The position numbers were made by a program, and so were the translations under genes. The notes under the pieces were generated by a model that saw only the letters and a program-made list of their open reading frames with translations, made no database searches and was not told where the DNA came from. This document shows positions 6,550-10,116 of a DNA stretch of 10,116 bases, piece after piece (positions within the stretch are counted from its first letter, which is position 1; each line of letters begins with the position of its first letter). The stretch covers positions 1 to 10,116 of the forward strand of contig CALFLM010000075.1 in assembly GCA_937880075.1 (NCBI GenBank), read 5' to 3'. The stretch is from an uncultured Romboutsia sp. (GTDB taxonomy: Bacteria > Bacillota > Clostridia > Peptostreptococcales > Peptostreptococcaceae).

Positions 6550-7833
6550 TTATAATTCATTTTTCTTTATAACATCTACACCCATATATGGTCTTAATAC
6601 TTCTGGAACAACTACAGATCCATCAGCTTGTTGATAATTTTCTAATATAGCAGCTAAAGCCCTTCCTATTGCTAATCCTGAACCATTTAATGTGTGAACA
6701 TATTCAGCTTTAGATTTTTTGTCTCTCTTGAATCTTATACTTGCTCTTCTAGCTTGGAAATCTTCGAAGTTTGAACAAGAAGATATTTCAACATATCTGT
6801 TGTAACTTGGCATCCATACTTCTAAATCATACTTGAATGCTGCAGTGAATCCTAAATCTCCTGTACATATTCTAACTACTCTATATGGTAATCCTAATAA
6901 TTGTAACATTCTTTCTGCATCATTAGTTAACTTTTCTAACTCTTCATAAGAATTTTGAGGATCACAGAATTTAACTAGTTCAACTTTATTAAATTGATGT
7001 TGTCTTACTAAACCTCTTGTATCTCTACCAGCAGATCCCGCTTCAGATCTGAAACATGGAGTATATGCACAATACTTTATAGGTAATTGATCTGCAGTCA
7101 ATATTTCATCTCTATGTATATTAGTTACAGGAACTTCTGCAGTTGGTATTAAGAAATATTCCATACCCTCTATCTTAAACATATCCTCTTCGAACTTTGG
7201 TAATTGTCCTGTTCCTATAAAGCTTGCTCTATTTGCCATGAAAGGAGGTAAAACTTCTGTATACCCATGTTCTTCTGTATGAGTGTTTAAGAAGAAGTTT
7301 ATTAGAGCTCTTTCAAGTCTTGCTCCTAATCCTTTGTATAAAGTAAATCTTGAACCTGTTATTTTACCAGCAGTTTCGAAATCTAATATTCCAAGACCTG
7401 TACCTATATCCCAGTGTGCTTTACTTTCAAAGTCAAACTTTGGAGTCTCTCCCCATTGTCTTATTTCAACATTATCTTCATCTGTAGTTCCTTGTGGAAC
7501 GTCTGGGTGAGGAACATTAGGAATTCTCATTAAGTTATATTCCATTTCACCTTCAACTGCTCTAACTTGCTCATCTATAGTTTTTATCTTGTCTGATAAT
7601 TCTTTTAACTTAGCCTTTGCAACATCTACATCTTTACCTTCTTTTATAAGTTGAGGTATTTTTTTAGATTCAACATTTAACTCATTTTTCATTACTTCAA
7701 CTTCTTTAAGTAATTCTCTTCTCTTATCGTCTAATGCAACTACAGCATCTAAATCGAATTCTTTTTCCCCTCTTCTATCCATTGCTTTTTTTATGTCTTC
7801 TAAGTTTTCTCTTATTCTTTTTATATCTAGCAT
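6550..7833 (-). CDS. serS: Serine--tRNA ligase
   Basis: A 427-residue class II aminoacyl-tRNA synthetase that charges tRNA-Ser (and tRNA-Sec where present). The N-terminal coiled-coil arm (about residues 1-110, MLDIKRIRENLEDIKKAM onwards, Lys/Glu-rich heptads) grips the long variable arm of tRNA-Ser. The catalytic domain shows motif 2 with FRSEAGSAGRDTRGL then RQHQFNKVEL, and motif 3 in the NGSGLAIGRALAAILENYQ region near the C-terminus. The ATG at 7833 has GGAGG about 8 nt upstream. Length is normal. Expression is controlled by a serine T-box leader (7973-8235). An unexplained 140-nt stretch with palindromes separates the leader terminator from the start codon. Confidence 0.98.
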   Translation of the reverse strand: MLDIKRIRENLEDIKKAMDRRGEKEFDLDAVVALDDKRRELLKEVEVMKNELNVESKKIPQLIKEGKDVDVAKAKLKELSDKIKTIDEQVRAVEGEMEYNLMRIPNVPHPDVPQGTTDEDNVEIRQWGETPKFDFESKAHWDIGTGLGILDFETAGKITGSRFTLYKGLGARLERALINFFLNTHTEEHGYTEVLPPFMANRASFIGTGQLPKFEEDMFKIEGMEYFLIPTAEVPVTNIHRDEILTADQLPIKYCAYTPCFRSEAGSAGRDTRGLVRQHQFNKVELVKFCDPQNSYEELEKLTNDAERMLQLLGLPYRVVRICTGDLGFTAAFKYDLEVWMPSYNRYVEISSCSNFEDFQARRASIRFKRDKKSKAEYVHTLNGSGLAIGRALAAILENYQQADGSVVVPEVLRPYMGVDVIKKNEL

Positions 7834-7899
7834 TTTACTTCCTCCTATTTTAATTTTATAGATATTTTATAGCTTATTTTTTAATACATATGTACATTT

Positions 7900-7913
7900 A
7901 GATAACGTTATCT
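7900..7913. promoter_or_regulatory. 14-bp perfect palindrome between the T-box terminator and serS
   Basis: AGATAACGTTATCT is a perfect palindrome with a central CG, resembling LacI-family operators in form. A 10-bp palindrome TACATATGTA lies about 8 bp away (7885-7894). Both are within the serS 5' UTR, downstream of the attenuator. Function is unknown. Confidence 0.35.
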
Positions 7914-7972
7914 TTTTAAAATTTATCTTAAGATTTTTGTTGAATAACTTTCCTAAAACAATTAATTATAAT

Positions 7973-8017
7973 AAAAAAAGACCTTCTATACCCCTATAAA
8001 AAGGGACGAAAGTCTTT
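7973..8017 (-). terminator. Attenuator terminator of the serS T-box
   Basis: AAAGACTTTC...CCC pairs with GGG...GAAGGTCTTT, followed by a run of seven Ts on the minus strand (7973-7979). It directly follows the T-box sequence with which the competing antiterminator forms. Confidence 0.9.
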
Positions 8018-8235
8018 AATCCGCGTTGCCACCCTAATTGACCATACATATTATGTATAGTCCTCTCAATCCTGTAACGTAGGTATACGTCTAATCTTAC
8101 TATTATTTCCGACTAGAAGCTCTGGAATGGATTCAAAAATTATTGCAATGAGTTCACACCAACCACTCACTCTCTGAATACAAAAGTATTTTTTACTATT
8201 TTCCTTCATAGCTTTTAAACTAATTGTTTTATTTG
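7973..8235 (-). promoter_or_regulatory. Serine T-box riboswitch leader of serS
   Basis: A tRNA-sensing leader that stops transcription when tRNA-Ser is charged. On the minus strand, Stem I contains AGAGAG and the distal GGTTGGTGTGAA sequence. The specifier loop reads GAA-TCC-ATTCC, with specifier codon UCC (8129-8131) in the usual GAA-NNN-A context. The T-box AGGGTGGCAACGCGG (about 8021-8035) supplies UGGC to pair with the uncharged GCCA end of tRNA-Ser. Specifier UCC pairs with anticodon GGA of the tRNA at 5495-5586, and the C of UGGC pairs with its discriminator G. Confidence 0.95.
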
Positions 8236-8241
8236 ATAATC

Positions 8242-8270
8242 ATTATATTATATATATAACCAAGTTTCAA
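8242..8270 (-). promoter_or_regulatory. Promoter of serS
   Basis: Minus strand TTGAAA (8265-8270), a 17-nt spacer, and a perfect TATAAT (8242-8247). Predicted initiation near 8235 gives a complete T-box leader. Confidence 0.8.
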
Positions 8271-8386
8271 TAGTATTATTCAAACTTTTTATTATTTTAT
8301 TTTAGCTAAAATATTTATTTTTACAATTAATCCCTATATAATTAGAGTATTTTTTACAAAATAATTCTTTATAATTTGTTTATGAA

Positions 8387-8503
8387 TTATTTTTTACCAT
8401 TATTTACAAGTATGTTTTTATCTAATAATGACGAAATAATTTCATCTAGTATCTCTTCGATTTTTACTTCAATTGTGTGTAAATGGCTATCTTTTGTTAA
8501 TAT
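8387..8503 (-). pseudogene. Possible 3' remnant of a small gene cut by the mobile element
   Basis: An open frame of 38 codons ends in TAA at 8387-8389 and is bounded upstream by a stop exactly at the edge of the left 118-bp module. The peptide looks protein-like and amphipathic (LHTIEVKIEEILDEIISSLL), richer in charged residues than the surrounding AT-rich sequence would give by chance. It has no start codon or ribosome binding site. On the other side of the element, minus-strand 9645-9700 encodes RDIDKFIKKPKTMNLNI in an open frame. The two could be joined by removing the element and one base. The gene is not recognised and chance is a real alternative. Confidence 0.3.
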
Positions 8504-8506
8504 TTA

Positions 8507-8624
8507 TATAGTGATCTAACTTATAAAAGTGTGTAAATGTAATCTATAACTATTTTAAGAGTTCTAAAATAAGTATTGATTTGATGCACATTACGTACAT
8601 TTATTATTAAGTTAGGTTACTATA
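8507..8624 (+). repeat. Left 118-bp MITE-like palindromic module
   Basis: Begins TATAGTGATCTAAC and ends GTTAGGTTACTATA, so it has its own imperfect 14-bp terminal inverted repeats. Much of the interior is also imperfectly palindromic (for example ACTATTTTAAGAG against TTCTAAAATAAGTAT), and the whole could fold as one long hairpin. It matches the reverse complement of 9526-9644 with about ten substitutions and one indel. Confidence 0.85.
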
Positions 8625-8677
8625 GCATACAGTTTTGTATATAAGTCAATAAACAATAGTATAGGATGGGATATGAT

Positions 8678-9524
8678 ATGAAATTTAAAAGTAGAGCTAT
8701 TGAATATAAAAATGAAGAACATACCTAAAAATAAACTTGTAAGGTTTTTAAAATATCAGAAATAACACTAACAAGATGGATAAAAAAAGAAAATGAAGGT
8801 AAATTAGGAGAGGTAAAAGTACAAATAAGAAAGCCAAAAAAGATTTATCCAGATAAGTTAGTCAAATATATAGAGGAGTATCCAGATGCCATATTTAGTT
8901 GAAATTGCAAAGGAATTTAATTGTAGTGACGTAGCAATTTCAAAAGCATTAAAAAAACTTAATATAACACGAAAAAAGACCACTTCATATAAAAAACAAT
9001 GTCCAAAGAAAGTAGAAAAATATTTAGATGAGATAAAAGATTTCAAGAAAGAATACATTATATATATTGATGAAACAGGTATTCAAGGATATATTTATAG
9101 GGAATATGCAAGAGCTGTTAAAGATAAAAAAATATATGATAAAATACAAGGAAAAAAGTACAAAAGAACAAGCATAGTATCAGGTAAATGTTGTAATAAA
9201 ATAATATCTGCTTTAGTGTATGAGAAAACAATGACTAGCGAATTTTTTGAAAAATGTTTCAAATATATATGTTTAAATGAAGTTTAATCAACTAAAGCAA
9301 TTGTACTAGATAATGTATCTTTTCATCGTAAAAGTAAATTATATGAGCTATGTAAAAATGCTAATAAAAATTTGAAACTAATATTTCTGCCTTTTTATTC
9401 ACCTGAGTTAAATCCAATAGAGGAATACTGATCAAAGTTAAAAAAGAATTTGAAAAAAATAGATAAAAATGCTAGAAGATTCTAAGAATGTATTTACCAA
9501 CTTTTTTCAGTTGGGTTACTATAA
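8678..9524 (+). pseudogene. IS630-family transposase, broken by stops and a frameshift
   Basis: The start ATG (8678) follows an AGGATGGG site and opens MKFKSRAIEYKNEEHT, a typical helix-turn-helix N-terminus of IS630 transposases, continuing KISEITLTRWIKK. Two in-frame TAA codons interrupt it at 8726 and 8732. A one-base insertion near 8889 shifts the frame, so the main piece reads on from 8886 (YLVEIAKEFNCSDVAISKALKKL). DDE residues remain: D in YIDETG (9069), D in VLDNVSFH (9309) and E in NPIEEY (9420-9425), within the family signature FLPFYSPELNPIEEY. Further stops occur at 9285, at 9429 (TGA where the family has Trp) and at 9483. The product is certainly inactive unless heavily recoded. 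Confidence 0.93.
9510..9523 (+). repeat. Right terminal inverted repeat of the transposase unit
   Basis: GTTGGGTTACTATA overlaps the 3' end of the transposase reading frame and matches the 14-bp module ends at 11-12 positions. Two bases later the right module starts in mirror image (TATAGTAATCGAAC), creating the perfect palindrome ACTATAATTATAGT at the junction. A clean matching left end at the other side of the transposase was not found. Confidence 0.6.
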
Positions 9525-9525
9525 T

Positions 9526-9644
9526 TATAGTAATCGAACCTAATAATAAATGTACGTAATGTGTATCAAATCAATACTTATCTTAGAACCTCGTAAAATA
9601 GTTATAGATTAAATTTATACACTTTTATAAGTTCGATTACTATA
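9526..9644 (-). repeat. Right 119-bp MITE-like palindromic module
   Basis: Starts TATAGTAATCGAAC and ends GTTCGATTACTATA, a perfect 14-bp terminal inverted repeat. It is an inverted copy of 8507-8624, with long identical stretches such as AAGTATTGATTTGAT and ACATTACGTACATTTATTA in the same relative order. This copy is less decayed at its ends than the left one. Confidence 0.85.
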
Positions 9645-9707
9645 TTTAAATTCATCGTTTTAGGCTTTTTTATAAATTTATCTATATCTCTATAAGAACA
9701 TAGTCAT

Positions 9708-9748
9708 AAAAAATGCCTTTAAGATGATTTTTATCACTTAAAGGCATT
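9708..9748 (-). terminator. Terminator of the right-hand rRNA operon
   Basis: AATGCCTTTAAG pairs perfectly with CTTAAAGGCATT (9712-9723 with 9737-9748), and TGAT/ATCA extends the stem toward the loop. A T-run follows on the minus strand. It begins about 18 nt after the 5S rRNA. Confidence 0.92.
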
Positions 9749-9766
9749 CTATATAAAAAAGATTAC

Positions 9767-9880
9767 GTGGCTATGTGCTACTCTCCCAGGCGGTTGCCCA
9801 CCAAGTACCATTGCCGCTAAAGAGCTTAACTTCTGTGTTCGGTATGGGAACAGGTGTATCCTCTTTGCTATAATAACCAC
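9767..9880 (-). rRNA. rrf: 5S ribosomal RNA
   Basis: The core reads ACACCTGTTCCCATACCGAA, then GAAGTTAAGCTC and GGGAGAGTAG, as in Gram-positive 5S rRNA. Ends were set from helix I pairing of GTGGTTAT (9873-9880) with ATAGCCAC (9767-9774), giving 114 nt. The mature ends may differ by a few bases. A promoter lies upstream within the 23S-5S spacer. Confidence 0.97.
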
Positions 9881-9918
9881 ATTGTATTTTTATTTATTCA
9901 TTTAGTATAACAAATACC

Positions 9919-9947
9919 ATATTAACATTTTTGATTAATAATGTCAA
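9919..9947 (-). promoter_or_regulatory. Promoter inside the 23S-5S spacer
   Basis: Minus strand perfect TTGACA (9942-9947), 17-nt spacer, TAATAT (9919-9924). Initiation would fall near 9912, about 30 nt before 5S. It is the best consensus match in the window apart from P2 and serS. Confidence 0.65.
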
Positions 9948-10076
9948 TACTTTTTATATTTTTTCAAAGTTAATACTCTGAAAACTGCATATCATTTAGA
10001 ATTTAATCATTTTTTAGCAACTTTAGCAACCAGAATCTTTGATTCAATTGTTTATATAAACCTTTAGGTTTATTTT
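9948..10076 (-). other. 23S-5S spacer with 23S processing-stalk sequence
   Basis: After 23S the minus strand has two small hairpins (AAACC/GGTTT at about 10058-10071 and GAATC/GATTC at about 10033-10045). GCAGTTTTCAGAG follows at about 9976-9989, the expected 3' strand of the stalk that would pair with CTTTGAAAACT-like sequence upstream of 23S. No tRNA gene is present. Confidence 0.6.
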
Positions 10077-10116
10077 GGTCAAGTCCTCGACCTATTAGTA
10101 TCGATAAGCTAAATAC
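10077..10116 (-). rRNA. rrl: 23S ribosomal RNA, 3' end only
   Basis: The minus strand reads TATCGATACTAATAGGTCGA then GGACTTGACC, the standard 3' terminus of Gram-positive 23S rRNA. Only the last 40 nt or so are in the window. Confidence 0.92.

Larger units (their letters stand above)
8507..9644 (+). mobile_element. Decayed IS630/Tc1-mariner-type element with long inverted repeats
   Basis: A 1138-bp unit bounded by inverted copies of a 118-119 bp module (8507-8624 and 9526-9644) enclosing a broken DDE transposase gene. Both ends start with TATAGT, compatible with the TA target preference of IS630/Tc1-mariner elements, although a TA duplication cannot be told from the element end itself. It lies between an rRNA terminator (9708-9748) and the serS promoter, an insertion-tolerant location. 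It cannot move itself because the transposase is interrupted. Confidence 0.85.

Noticed and set aside
8474..8539. Direct repeat of GTGTGTAAATG at about 8475 and 8530
   Set aside because: An 11-bp match with only two copies, one inside the left module, is not distinctive in this AT-rich context.
1..10116. CRISPR array, retron, toxin-antitoxin or defence system
   Set aside because: No regularly spaced repeats, reverse transcriptase, nuclease or paired small genes were found; all recognisable genes are housekeeping or transposon-derived.

Overview
The window is AT-rich DNA of a low-GC Clostridia genome, most likely a relative of Peptostreptococcaceae such as Clostridioides, Paraclostridium or Romboutsia. 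That placement is inferred from base composition, AGGAGG-type ribosome binding sites, the large Gram-positive SRP RNA, and the gene order serS / tadA / ffs / dnaX / ybaB / recR, which is also conserved in Bacillus. Nearly everything reads on the minus strand, so the text follows the window from right to left.

Right end (10116 to 9708): the last 40 nt of a 23S rRNA, a 23S-5S spacer holding a near-consensus sigma-A promoter of its own, a complete 5S rRNA, and a strong intrinsic terminator. Left end (1 to about 260): no rRNA is present, but tandem rRNA-type promoters and a pre-16S leader point out of the window, so a second rRNA operon in the same orientation probably starts just outside. The visible genes would then sit between two rRNA operons.

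Between the right-hand rRNA operon and serS lies a decayed mobile element (8507-9644). A dead IS630/Tc1-mariner-type transposase is bracketed by two inverted copies of a 118-119 bp palindromic, MITE-like module. Each module has its own 14-bp terminal inverted repeats, and these match the right end of the transposase unit. A small open reading frame (8387-8503) stops at the left edge of the element and may be a gene remnant.

The translation and DNA-maintenance block follows. serS is preceded by a promoter and a serine T-box leader with specifier UCC. This matches the tRNA-Ser(GGA) encoded about 1 kb downstream of serS. After an empty AT-rich gap of about 500 bp come a promoter, tadA, tRNA-Ser(GGA) only 3 nt after the tadA stop, the 267-nt SRP RNA and a terminator. 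These look like one transcription unit carrying an mRNA, a tRNA and an SRP RNA. dnaX, ybaB and recR (clamp loader, nucleoid protein, recombinational repair) follow, then a hairpin terminator and an unrecognised 69-aa gene with an acidic, tyrosine-rich tail.

At the left, a plus-strand GT28 glycosyltransferase of the MGDG synthase/UgtP type converges on that small gene over a shared bidirectional terminator. A small glutaredoxin-like protein reads divergently from the glycosyltransferase. No CRISPR array, prophage or complete defence system was seen.
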